Shown: one piece after another, positions 43,698 to 55,919 of the stretch
Layout of the letters: each line of letters opens with the position of its first letter
How positions within the stretch are numbered: the first letter of the stretch is position 1
From: Trichosporon coremiiforme
Taxonomy: Eukaryota; Basidiomycota; Tremellomycetes; Trichosporonales; Trichosporonaceae
DNA: 64,000 nucleotides
Direction: 5' to 3'
NCBI GenBank assembly: GCA_039545355.1
Contig: BCJJ01000021.1
Coordinates: forward strand, 124,001-188,000
Notes under the pieces: generated by a model
Database searches by the model: none
Seen by the model: the letters and a program-made list of their open reading frames with translations, nothing else
Told to the model about the DNA's origin: nothing
Made by a program: the position numbers and the translations under genes

Positions 43698-45685
43698 GAC
43701 ACTGGAGCAGCCCACAAGGAGGGAAAAGCAGATGCAGATGAGAGAGGAATTGCGGCGACGGCCATGCTTGGCCGGCTCCGCTCGCTGAAGCGGGACCTAC
43801 ACTGACGGGATGTTTTAATGACTTGCAGCACTGACAGGCAAACTTACATGGGGCAATCGACTCAGCGTCGCCAACCATTGGAAAACGCAAGCAGCATGTA
43901 GACCGGCCCTCTTCTTCTGATGGCAGGTAACTTGACCTGCACCTCGGACGTCACTCGGGGCATTGTCAGCAGGCTGTCCTGGGTCTTCAGCACAGCTCAG
44001 GTGGTCGTGATAGGGCTTCCAAACGTGTGAAACAGCCTGCCGACTTAGTGGTGGACCGACAACGATGAGCCGCCGACGGTGGGCCGTGCGTGTCGTGCCG
44101 AACGGCACTGTCTCTGCCTCCTGCCTCCTACCTCCTTGCCGTCTCTCCATTTCGGTCGCTCACCAGCAAACGCTGAGCCGAACCGCGGGCATGACCCGCG
44201 GGCATGGTGCAGAAAAGAACCCGCACTCACGCCCTCATGCCCTACAGGCTGCAGCGAGAACGCTTCCAGAGTACTCATGAAACATTAGATTGACATGCGA
44301 ATGATTCCCCTCCGCAAATGACTCGCCCAGCCCAGTGTCAAGGGAGGAGAGCTCGCGCAGGCACGTTCTGACCGTCAGAGTGCCGCAATCAAGCACAGAG
44401 TGCCGACCAGATAGCCGATCACCGACGTCCGAGCCTGACTCATCTCACTCATCACTCACCTCCGAATACATTGCGATGTGGTCGCGCAGCCATCTCATGT
44501 TGGCCCAGATTGCGCCGAGATATCATCGGGGAGCGTGCAGCGGCGTCGGGAGCGTGCGACTGGCGGCGTACGGCGTACGGCATGTGCAGAGCAGAGGGCA
44601 ATCAAGCCGTAGTAACTGCGCTCCCGGCAGTCCCGGCGGTCGGGATCTCTCATCCGAGCCGGCTGAGCCAGCGCCCCGCGGGCCGCTGCGCAAGCCGTCG
44701 AGCACAACCCTTGCAGTGACTAAGGCTGAGGCTGCTTCAGCCCGCCGCCTCCCGCTCGTACCTCCCACCGCCAGCCCATCCGCGCCGCCCGTGCCGCCCG
44801 TGCCGCCCGTGCCGCTCGCGGTTCGTCTACCTATCCACCCGGCAGCTCCGGCCTGCCAGTTCACGTCAACACGTATAACCATGATTCAGAGAAGCACGAC
44901 GGAGATTTCGGCTCGTGGTGACTGCCACCCGCGTACCTGGAACCGCCTCCCTTGCCATCCGCGCGATCCAGCCATGGAAACGATCGAAAGCAGTCGGGAG
45001 CTCGCGTATCACCACCCAGCTTATCTGTTGCAGTTTGCAGTCTCGTATCGGACCATCGCCCGAGGCGCAGAGCGGGTGGGCTTATCGCCTTTGCTCCGTC
45101 CCTTTTTCTCATTGGCTACGAATTTCGTCTGGCCTTCGTCTGGGCTGAGGCTGAGGAGAGTGACTGATTACTGAATCGCAAAGATTAAGCCATCGGTATG
45201 ACACCCACTGTTCAGTTTTGCCAGGTCCAGACAGTTCCAAAGGAAGACGCCCCCGGGCGCCCGGCCAGAGGAAGTCGAGGACGCTGGTACGCCGGGTGTG
45301 TCAGCCTAACTCTTGTTCTGCGATTCGACCAGCCGCACGTCAGGTAGCAGATTCAGCCACGGCACCCACGTCGGGGACGCAGCCAAGCCCCACCCAAAGA
45401 GAGAGGCGCTAAGCGCCACGCACGGGCGTGGGTCAGGAAGGAATGGATGTCGGATACAACCATCTGGGATTCACCTGAGACGACCAGAGCCAGAGCCTGA
45501 GTCCGGCTGGCCCTCGTTGTGAAGCTCCTGACCGGCTCGCGGCCGACTTGGTATGTGTCCGCCTCTGGAGTCTGTGGCGCTGTGCTCGAGCTCAGGTCGA
45601 CCCTTTGTTCTAAACCTTGCAATCAACATTTGAATGCACCGGATGTACCGGGTGCTGGATGGACGTTCCGCGGACGTGTTCCTGC

Positions 45686-45742
45686 GCTAGTCGTGCCATG
45701 CTAGTCGTGCTAGTCAGTGCTAGTCAGTGCTAGTCATGCTAG
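45686..45742. repeat. GCTAGTC-based degenerate tandem repeat
   Basis: About five to six occurrences of GCTAGTC separated by GTGC, GTGCCAT, AGT or AT. The nearly perfect part is AGTGCTAGTC repeated. No function evident. Confidence 0.7.
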
Positions 45743-46573
45743 CCTGGTAGAGGTGGTTCCCGGCGCATACCCCCGCTCCGGAGGCAAAAGTCGATGAAGG
45801 CGGCGATCAACTGTGAACCCGGACTGAGGCGCAGCACACAGACCTCCGCCGAGTGAGCTCGTGCGCTCCTTAGCCCTCGCCCTTCAGGTCATATACGAAG
45901 CGAGCATGGCCGGTATATGGCCGGTATACCTCCATGCCCTCGACGTGTCTGAGCATGGTGCTTGTAGCAGGCAAGCAGCGCCTGCAGCCATGGAACGTGC
46001 GGCAAGTCAGCCATGTATCCTCCATCCCAGCTACGCTACCCCACCACATCGCGTGCGTGCGCGGCTGCGTGTCGCACGACTCCGAGCGAGTCACGGCTGG
46101 CACGGCCCGACCCCGATGCGCCCCGCGCCCCCCGCCGGACCTAACGGCGAGCAAGAGATGCGCAACAGTGATCGTCACTTACATCTCCATCGCTGATCAC
46201 TTGCTCCATCCACACTCACTCAACACCCTCGGCATCACGGCGTGCCTCCGACCTGGAACTGAGCGGCGCCGCACCTCCGACCCCGCTTCGCTGTTGGAAC
46301 GCCAAGCGAACAAGCAAACAACCCCAGCGACGGCTTTGGCCGAGGGGACTACTGACCTTCTGGCCCACGGGCTCAACCACGACCTTCTGAGATCTCAGTC
46401 CAGCGCGTGCAGTGCTTCGCGAGCTTCGTATCCCCACGATCCCCACGCAGCTCTCCACCGCAAATCTAGGGTCCACCATCTCCGCGCGGCATTCCATCCA
46501 ATTCATCGCCGCAATTAGCGTAACTAGCGTGCATCTCTTATCGCGCGGCAAGACACCGACCCCATTGAACAAC

Positions 46574-49500
46574 ATGACCATACCCGCCGAAAACGCACCG
46601 GACGTGCCGGACGACTGGGTGGAAGTCCCCCCCGACTTCAAGGTGGTGGTCATGGAGAAGAGGGAGGAACAGCGACCCAGGCGGAACCCGTCCCTGCCTG
46701 CTCTCAACCTCGTCACGGCAGAGGGACTGCCTGAACAGGTCGTCGACCTGCTCGAATCACCCGAGCATCCCCATAGGTACGGAGGGCTCGAAACGCCATG
46801 GCCGCACAGTCCCTCCGGTTCCGTGGCGAGCCTCGCCACGGCGTCGAGCGCGGGTATCTACATCGTGCTTGAGTGAGTACACCCTACCCTTGGCCCTGTT
46901 TGCGCTGCAAGGGGCGCACGATTGTGCGCCATTGCGCCAACACGCACGCGTCAACGCGCATGCGTTGGACTCAACACGCATGCGTTGGACAAACAGAAAG
47001 GACGAGGAGGCGGACGAAAGTTGAGTACGTTGAGTGCTGACCAAAGCGATTCGGAAGGCTCCCTGAACGACCGCCGCCACATGCCGCGCGCGTCGCCCGG
47101 GCCGGTACGGCCCTATCCCAATCTGCCCAACTCTTCCGCCGGCACTGGCCTGACGAGCTCGCCAGCCCAAGTGTCACTGGACCTCCCGTCGCTCTCGCTG
47201 TCGCTGCCACATGGTGCCGATGACTACGACTCGGACACGAGCTCGGCGTGGTCAGAAATCACAGAGACGGGACAGTGGGCCGTATGCGCCGTCTCGCTAG
47301 CAGACTCGCCCGGTCTTGGCTCGCTGGCGCAGCTGCAACTGGTGCCAGAGACGCCACCTGAAGCCTGTTTCCCCGGCACGGCCAGCACCCTTCTTCCGAG
47401 CAGACTGAGCAGACCACACTCGCCCGCCTCGGCCTCCACCATCAGCGACAGCGATGACAGTATTGACAGTACTGACAGCGATGACCCGCTCGATCCGATG
47501 CTGGGTCTGCTCGCGCTGGCGTCGAGTGCGGATCTGACGGATCTGAGGCGGTTTCCCTTTCGCAGTGGTCGCGCAAGAGAGACGGGAGAGACAGGTGGAG
47601 CCGTAGTCGGCAGTCTCGGAGGCTGTGGACGCCGTGGAGGCATTAACAATGGCGCGAGGCGGGACAGTGCCTCTCCTGCGAGTGACTCACGAGGCGATCC
47701 AGACCTCACCTTTGTGGGACTAGACGACCTAGGCGGGGCCACCTCGTATGGCCTGGGCTTAGCTGGCGTAGTAGGCGTAGTTGGCGCAGTTGGCGTTGTT
47801 GGCGTAGCAGGCGTAGGAGATGCTGGAACCCAGGCGTGTCGGCGCAGCTCTGCCATTCCTCCGACGCGCCCGACGCAAGCGAGCTCGCTGGGCAGCGGCA
47901 ACGCCGAAAGGAGGCCGCGGTCGCTGGCATCACTGCCGACGTTGGTTTTGCAGACTTCGTCTTGCACGTCTCTGCTGCTTGTCGACCACACTCTGACGCC
48001 CGTCTTTGACTCGGACTCTGACACCGGCAGCGACGACGACAGCGACGGGGTAGATCTTCTCGCCGAGATCCCCTTCGACCTCTCACCCCTCCGCCGCGTC
48101 GATCAAACCGTCACCCCTGCCCTTGCCCTTGCTCCTGCACCTGCACCTGCGACGTCTGCATCTCTACCTACGCCTACGCCTGCTACGTCTGCTACGGCTG
48201 CGACGCCCATCGCTCCTGCCGTTCGCACCGATCGCGCCGCACGCACTTGCTCCGATCGCACAGCGTCAACAGGAGGACGAGTCACGCGGTCTCCGAATCG
48301 AAGGGCGGCGACGAGCCCTGCGGAGCACGACCACTACCACTCGCGCGCGATGAAGGACGAACCACATCTGACACGCATCGACACTCTGTTTCCGCCGACG
48401 CCAGGCTCGAAGCACGGACTGGGCCTTGGCCTTGGCGGACGCAGAGGGCGCGGGCCGCTGTCGCTGTTCGGGCTCAGGCGCTCGCTCAGCGTTGGACACA
48501 GGACGGATTCGCCTGGCGCGGCTGGCGGTGGATCGCACGCCGGAGCCAAAAGATGCAGGGAAGCGGACGCGACGGACCGGGGGCCCGAGCACATCGTCCC
48601 TGGGTCTTCGGCCAGGTCCGCATGTGTCTCCGTGTCGACTGACAGTGCGAGGAACTCCATCGACAACAATGGATGCGGTCGATACGGCCAAGAAAGCTCA
48701 GCCAGCGGGGACAGTGCGCACGCCGCCCTGGAGCACCTGGCTGGGCTGACCACCCCCATTCCTGGCGAGAGAAAGCTGCCCGCCGTACCCCTCCCCGTCA
48801 CTCCCACCTCTGCGCACGAGCCCCACAGCACCGCCAGCACCGCCAGCCCAGCCAGCCCAGCCTCAGCCTTCTACGCCAGCTACGCCAACCACGCCGCCAG
48901 CTACGCCACCGACCCGTACCCATCCTACCCGTCTTCGCCGTTGCGCTTCCAGCGGTACCACTACCTCCCCAGCTCGTCGCGCGGGTCCAGCCCCCGCCCG
49001 CCCTTCCTCCCCCAGCACGCCCAGCATCCGCACCATGTGTACAATCACGACCACGACCACGACCACGATCACTTGCTCAACGCGAACGCTTCTGATGCCG
49101 GGTCCGCCGCGACTTGGGGTGGGTCGGGGGCTTCGTTAATGACAGCGTCTGCTTCTGCTTCCTCGGACCCAAGCAGCAGCTGGCATGAACATTCATCTGG
49201 TCATCCTGGGGTCGGGGCCACTGGGGGCCAAGTGGGGCCCGTTCTAGACGCTGGGCAGATGTCGACCGGCGACTTGGATGACGCGCAGCCGGAGAGCCTG
49301 ATGAGCGTGAGCGGGTCGTCTTGGCCGGTCTACATCCGCGACCACGACTTGGGCGACAAACACAAAGACGACGATTCCGGCGGCTTCATCTTTGGTCATG
49401 GCGATGAGGTGCTCAACGCTCTTTCTCTCAGCAGGCTTGGCAGGCTCAGCAGGCTCAGCGTCCAAGGGGACAAAGAGTGGTCCAAGGAAGACAGGGAACG

Positions 49501-52500
49501 CACCATGAGGGTAATGGGGGCTATAGGGGGTATGGGGTGTGCGTCGGACGGCGACGCCAGTCAAGGCACGCAGGGCCGGAACGCCAGCCGGTCCGTGCAC
49601 CCAGGGACCCCGGCCTCCTGGACCTCCCAAAGCGACCACTTTGGCTTTATCGATGCACGCTCCTCCCACCGTCGTCGAGCGCTGGCGAGTAGTGGGAAGG
49701 ACGATGGGTTTCAAGCCTGCAAGCCCGGGCTGCATACCGCAACTCGGATACCAAGCATTTCAGAGCACCTGGAAGAACGCACACTGGGCACACTCGGCAC
49801 ACTGGGCACACCGGGCACACCGCGCAATCCCACCGCGACTGCGAACGCGTCCTTATCACACCCGGGGTCTGCCTCGGCGCCTGTACCAAAGGACGATGAC
49901 TCGCCTACGCTGGAGCCGCCTCTCCAACTAGTAGAACTAGACGACCATCACTCGTATCACTCTTGTGACCAACCCTCGACCTCCGATCCAGCCCAAGATC
50001 ACCAAGACCTGAACCCAACACCCCCACCCCTGCTACCCTCATTGACTTTATCCTCTTCAGACTTCTCTGCTCCTCCATCTGCTCCTGTTGCTTCTGTCGC
50101 AGCTCCTGTCGCTCCTGCCGCTGCTCAGGTAACCGCCGCCTTGCCATACCACACATACCCCACAGACGCCCAGACGCCTGCTGCTGCCCTACCAGCCCTA
50201 ACCGACTCTAAGGACGCGATCACGCTCAAGACTCCCAACGAATCCCCCGATCCCCTCTTTCCCGACCAGCAGGATCCTCCTCCCGACCACCACCAGGATC
50301 CCGATTCCCTCAACCCTCTCAACCCTCCCAACCCCCTCGACAAGCATCACACCAAGACCTGCGTCCCGTCAGTCACGGCGGTCGGACCCCCTGTGCTCGC
50401 TGTCGTCCCTGGGCTCCCTATTGACGTTCATGACAAAGTAGAAAGCCCCCCATCGCACCCGAAAATGGAGCGTTGGAATCCTCATCTTTACACTCCCCGC
50501 ATGTTCCCCCCCGTCGAACACGGCCACGGCCACCTCGCCTACGTCTCCAACGGCAACAGCCTTGGGCAGAAGACGTCGCCGAGGCCGTCGCCCCTACCTT
50601 CGCCCGCGCCCTCGCAGGGCCTGTCCCACGATGGCTCGCCCCTGTCGCCGACGACGACGTCGAGCGCCTCGATCCAGGACACCAAGTCGATAAAGGAGAA
50701 GCCGAAGAAGAAGGGAGGATGGTTCGGACGCAAGAACAAGGACGAAGATGAGAGTGAGTGACATTCAACGGATCGCTGTCCCGTTGGCCCGGATAACCCG
50801 CGGCAACGGCTGAAATGTGCTGAATGGCCATGGCGATAAGCCAAGGCGGGTGATCGGTCACTCTGTGTGCAGCCTGTGTGGCTCCGTGGCTCCATGTCTC
50901 TGGCGCGCCAGACGTCTCTGATGGAACGAAAACTGACTCATCACAGCGCCAGCGAAGCCTGCCGAAAAGAAGAAGAAGAAGAAGAAGCCAGCGTACAGCG
51001 GAGGCGGCTATCTCGACAGTATGATGCTGCCGCCCGGCCAGCCGCTGAACCAGACGGTGCACCCGCCAGGAGGAGGAAGGGCGGCGACCAAGTCGCCCAG
51101 GCGCAAACCGTCGTCGGTCGAGCCCATGTCGCCGACGTGGTCTCACTCGCAGCCAGACTCGGACCTGGCGCGATCCGTCCGCAGGCCCTCATCCAAGGAC
51201 GGTACGTTTCCAAGTTTTCCTGCCCACCCATTCCTCACTGTCTCGAGCGGTTAGCAGGACAACAATGTCATGTGTTTCGGCCGTGACGGCAGTGACATTG
51301 GCGAGAGCTATAGCTGACGCGCCCTCCAGCGGACAATAACGGTATTGTCGTCGAGATCGATGCCCGTTCTTCATCCCCGACTCCTCACCACATCCCCTTA
51401 CCACCGCTCACTCCGCAATCGACGTCTGGCCAGTCGCCCGCACAGCAGTTAGCGAGCCAGAACCGCCCTCCCCTCCCGGCGCAAGCGCAAACTCCCAACA
51501 CACTTCCCCTGTCGCTGTCACCGCGAAGCTCGACGCTGCGCTTGGACCCGCTCCCCGTGCACCCTCAACACGGATCTGAGTCGAGTTCTGGATCAGTGGC
51601 GAACAAAGAGGTCGACAAGCGTCGCCTCTCGCAGTACACGATCTCGTCCTTTTCCGGAAGCGAGTACTCGCAGCCACTTCCGAGCGCGACGATGCAGCGC
51701 TCGACCTCGAGCCCCAGCGGTCTGTACCCTGTCGGCGAGCGGGGGACGGTGTCCACAGTGTTCGAGGAGGAGTACCAGCAAACGCAGACGAACGGGCGGC
51801 AGACGCAACAATCGGACCGGCGACCGTCGACAATTGACTCAGACGATGGGTGGGCTCGCGACAGCCAGAGCGGCCACGGTCAAAACCACTACGGCGAGCG
51901 CCCCTCTGCGCTCCAGCTGCAGCACACGACGCTCCCCGCTCGCAGGCAGTTCACGCCGTCGCCCGGTCTGCCCACCGTCTCGCTGTCGTCCCGCACGCAG
52001 CGGTCGAACACCATCTCGTCGACCACCTCGGCCACGTCCAAACCTAAAACCCCCGCGAGCCACCCCTTCGCCTCGGGCCGTGCTCGCTCCCCTAACCATC
52101 CTGCAGACCACCTCACCCCTCCTGCTGCGTCGCCCCCGACCGCCCCGTCGCACGCGTTCCCAACCCCCAACGACAACTTCAAGATGCCAGCCCCAGCCGT
52201 TCCTACCCATCAGGTCGCGCTGGCCTCCCCCGAGGACGAGCAGGGGGACCCCGACTGCCCCGTCTGCTGCGAGAGCATGAGCTTCACCTTCCGTCTGCCG
52301 GGGGAGAAGCCCCACATTGTCCCCGAGTGCGGCCACGCCCTTCACGAGGTGAGCTAAGTTGGTCCTGGGGTAGCTGACAGATCAGGAGTGCTTCGTCACC
52401 GTGTACGGCCCTGTGCCGCCTGAGGGATCGCAGAAGAACATTGGCGTGTGCGGCGTCTGCCGCCAGCCGATGCGTGTCAATCGCAACGACCGCAGCTCTG

Positions 52501-55216
52501 GAAAGAACAGTGAGTTGACGCAACGTAACGACCAACTGACGTACCAGAACTTGCCACGCTCATGGGCGGGAGCGAGTCGGCCGCGTCAGGATACGAGATT
52601 GTCGACCCGCAATCGGACGACCCGCTCGAGCCTGTGCCAAGCCCAACATCACCGGCCAGCAGCCGGACGCCGCCGGCCGAGGCCCCGCCCCTGCAGGTTG
52701 TCGTCCCGCGCATCGAAGTCCGGCCGGAGTTCCAGTCCGTGCGCCGCTCCAAGACGGGCAAGCAGAACGTCACTGCGCTTGTCGTCGTCGAGGTACCGCC
52801 CGCAGCCGACCGGTCCAAGTATCCCGCGCGCCAACGTCGCACCAGCGTCGCCGACTCTTACGCCAACCTGCCCCCTTCGCCGAGCAGCTCGGGCTCGTTC
52901 CACGAGAGCGTCATGTCTGGCATCCAGCCGCTGAAGACGCCGTTCGCCAACGTCCTCGCGGACCTGAAGCGCCGCCTCGTCGCGTACAAGTACAGCGGGC
53001 TCGAGAGCGTGGGCGCGTTGTGTCTCTTCGACATTCTCAAGGTGCGCAAGGCGTCCAACGTGCAGGACTTCCACCTGTACCTGTTCCAGGACGCGCTGAT
53101 CTGTGTGTCCGAGGAGCGCAAGTCTGGCATCACGGGCGGCATCTTCAAGAGGTCGCAACCTGAGAGTCCCAACGAGGGCGTGCTGCGTATGCGTGGACGC
53201 ATCTTCCTCCGCGACGTGCACCAAGTCACGGACTCGTCGACCGTCAGCGAGCTCAGCATCGCGCTCACGCTCGAGACGCAGGAGCACGGCGTCGACAGTA
53301 TTGTCATCTGCTTCACCGACCGGAACAGCCACGAGATGTGGCGCTCGACGATCCGGCGTCTCATCGACGACGCCCTGGTCGCGAATCCAAGCAGTGGCAA
53401 GATCGAGAAGCTTTTGGGTCAGCAACGCCCCCCGTCACGCGCGCAGAGCACGACGTCTTCTGGTGGCGGGCACAGCGCCCCTCCCAGCGCCCCTCCCAGC
53501 GCCGTCGTCCAGGCCAGCACGATGAACCTCTTCTCCGACGCCGGCGAAGCATGCACGCCCTCGTGCCCGACCCCTTGTCCCGGCGCACTCGCTTTCAACG
53601 TCCCCATCGCGCCGCACCACACGCCGATCGACATTGTGCTCGCGATCGCGACGCCGTCGCTTCCCCCTGGCGCGGCCCTGCCGCTCAAGACGCGCTTGAT
53701 GCGTACCGCGCTCCATTTCGTCCTCGCGACCATGGGACCGAGGGACCGGATCGCGTTCGTCGCGACCGAGATTGGCCCCAACGCTGTCGTGCGCCGCACG
53801 GCCCTCCTGAATGCAACAAGGCACGACAGCCGGAAGCGCCTCGAGGCCTTCGTCGAGGGCATTGGCACGGGCAAGGTGGACGAGTTTGAGATCGAGACGC
53901 GAGAGGACAAGCCCGACGTCGTGACGGCCGTCAACGTCGCGCTCGACGTCATCCTGCAGCGCAAGGTGAAGAATCCCGTCGGAGGGCTCGTGCTCATCAG
54001 CGACGCGTCCGACCTCATCAAGCGACAGCAAATGGACCTCGTCACTGCGCGCCTGGACGCTGCCAAGATCCCAGTCCACTGCTTCGGGTATGGCAAGGCG
54101 CACGACCCGAGCCCGCTCTGGATGATCTCGAACCACACCCACGGCACGTACACCTTCGTCAGGGAGTGGTACCACCTGCGCGACGCGCTCGCTGGTGTGC
54201 TCGGTGGTCTCATGTCCATCGCTTTGACCAAGGTGGGGCTGCGCCTCGCGTGCCAGGACGACGACTTCAAGGTCGTCAAGGTGTCTGGCGCGTCTCAGGC
54301 CGTCATCTCGAGCAGTGGCAGGGACATCGACATCGATCTCAACATCCTCCGGCACGGCGAGGTGCGCGAGATCCTGATCGACTTTGAGCTCGAGAGCGAC
54401 CCCGTCCTGGGAACGCCCTATGGCAGCGTCACGCCGATTGACTCCGAGGGCGACGACGGGCCCATGCGCCCCTTGTCCCGCCAGCAGAGCACGAGCACAG
54501 CCAGCCACCGCCGCCCCAGTCTCGCGCGTGCCTATAGCGGAGGCAGCGCCGTGAGCGGGATGAACGGGAACGGACTGGGAGAATTGGCAGCGCGAGAGCA
54601 ACAGCGTGAAGCAAGCGGATCCTATGAGGACAGCGGGATCGAGGAAGTGCCCGTCGTAGAGGTCGACTGCACGTTCCACGACCCGCTCGCCGGCCGCAGC
54701 GCAGCGAGAATGATGAACCCGCTCCTCCTCACCCTGGCTTTGCTTCCCGCGTCGTCTGGCGCCTCGTCCGGAGCCGCAGACAGCGTCATAGTCCGGCGGC
54801 GAATGGAGCTCCTGGCCAGCGACATGATCACGCGCGCGCTTTTAGCCGGATCGCGGAAGAACTATTCCCAAGCAACCCGCATTCTGCGCGAGACGAAACG
54901 TATCCTGGAAACGAAGAGCGACCACCTGCGCGCGACGGTCAGTTCCACTCACCGATCCCGCCGGGACATCGCCACATTAGCCGCCGTCGACGGACTCAGC
55001 GCCACGATCCAGGACGTCGACATGATTCTCGACGGGATCGAGACGAACCAGGACATGTTCGAGATGGACTACAGGAACTATGCGGCGCAGCAGACAGTCA
55101 TCCTGCGCACGCAGCGGAGCTGGACGATCCGCACGCCGACAGAGGTGCATTACGCTACGCCCGATGTCCAGGCCCTCATTCAGCAGAGTGGCGAGTACGC
55201 GCCTCGAGCTCAGTAG
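46574..55216 (+). CDS. giant RING-PH-vWA scaffold of the Far1/Ste5 family
   Basis: Six exons: 46574-46872, 47047-50753, 50947-51201, 51330-52348, 52386-52509 and 52548-55216 sum to 8073 nt (2690 residues). Yeast Ste5 and Far1 share RING-H2, PH and a vWA-like domain and link pheromone G-beta to the MAPK cascade and Cdc24. Here the RING-H2 at about residues 1729-1790 is CPVC, CGHALHEECF and CGVCRQPM. The PH domain at about 1930-2080 has CLFDILKVRKASNVQDFHLY and ICFTDRNSHEMWRSTIRRL. The vWA-like domain at about 2160-2360 starts IDIVLAIATPSLPPGAAL and lacks a normal DxSxS metal site, as in Ste5. The N-terminal 1700 residues are low complexity, with a His/Asp run and a polybasic stretch around exon 2/3 (WFGRKNKD, then KKKKKKK). 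The start and first intron are the least certain parts. Confidence 0.78.
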
Positions 55217-55919
55217 GGCGGGCTCAGGCGCTGACTTGCCTCCCTTTCAACCGTTTCAACCGTTTCAACCGTTTCAACCGTTTCAACCGTTTCAACCGTT
55301 TCAACCGTTTCAACCGTTTTAACCGTTTTAACCCTCCTACCCTACCCTACCCTACCCTACTCCACTCTACCCACACAAACTACCAAATAGACGCTCGTTC
55401 ACCGCTCAATGCGGTTCCCGACCTAAATGCTCAGCGTGCTTTAAAATACGCTCGAGCTTATAACAATCACTTAGCTCACTGTCAATTAGCCTTCTTAGTC
55501 TTAACAACCTCTTAGCTTGCTTTGGTCGCTCGTGATATCGTGTATGACATGTATATGTGCCCACTGCGCGCTGCTGCGAGCGAGTGAGGCGAACGAGCAG
55601 TGATACTGACGGGCGATCAGAGGCAGTGCTGACTAGTGATCAGGCGCAGTGCTGACTGGCGTTCAGATGCAGCAGCAGAGGGAGCGAGCGTGAGGAGGAG
55701 GAGGAGGAGAAGGAGGAGGAGGAAAGGTGAAGCGACGTGAAGCGAGCGAGCCTGTCATCAAAGAATGCAGAACCAATTCATAAGTGCCAAAACAACAAAG
55801 ACTGTGTTTGGGCGTCATTAAACCAGAGTCCGAATGCGCCGTCAACTTGTTCTCTCGGCTCTCTCCCTCCATCCCTTGCAGGGAACTTTCTATCTCTCCC
55901 AGTCTACGCCATCTACTGC
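55217..55919. other. 3' region between convergent genes with repeats
   Basis: About 700 nt holding the 9-bp minisatellite (55245-55334), a CTACC-type repeat (about 55338-55361) and a GGA/GAG-rich purine tract at 55690-55725. No gene seen. Confidence 0.5.
55245..55334. repeat. 9-bp minisatellite TTTCAACCG, about ten units
   Basis: Eight perfect TTTCAACCG units followed by two with TTTT in place of TTTC, then a separate TACCC repeat (four to five units). It begins 29 nt after the scaffold gene's stop codon, so it lies in the 3' untranslated region. Confidence 0.95.

Larger units (their letters stand above)
43614..46573. other. gene-poor 3 kb stretch
   Basis: No supportable gene between GET2 and the giant scaffold gene. 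The largest frame (44335-45174, plus, 279 codons) is rich in Arg, Ser and Pro, has a GTGCCGCCC triple repeat at about 44788-44814 and no domain. Two other short tandem repeats are listed separately. It could hold long promoter sequence or non-coding transcripts. Confidence 0.4.

Noticed and set aside
44335..45174. 279-codon plus-strand open frame in the gene-poor region
   Set aside because: Arg/Ser/Pro-rich, contains simple repeats, starts without a clear context and matches no family or splice pattern.
53435..54679. 414-codon minus-strand frame within the scaffold gene
   Set aside because: Antisense shadow of the PH and vWA coding exon, which has strong domain evidence.
55338..55361. TACCC repeat as telomere-like sequence
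   Set aside because: Only four to five 5-bp units, flanked on both sides by ordinary genes; fungal telomere repeats are usually TTAGGG-like, so a simple short tandem repeat is the better explanation.
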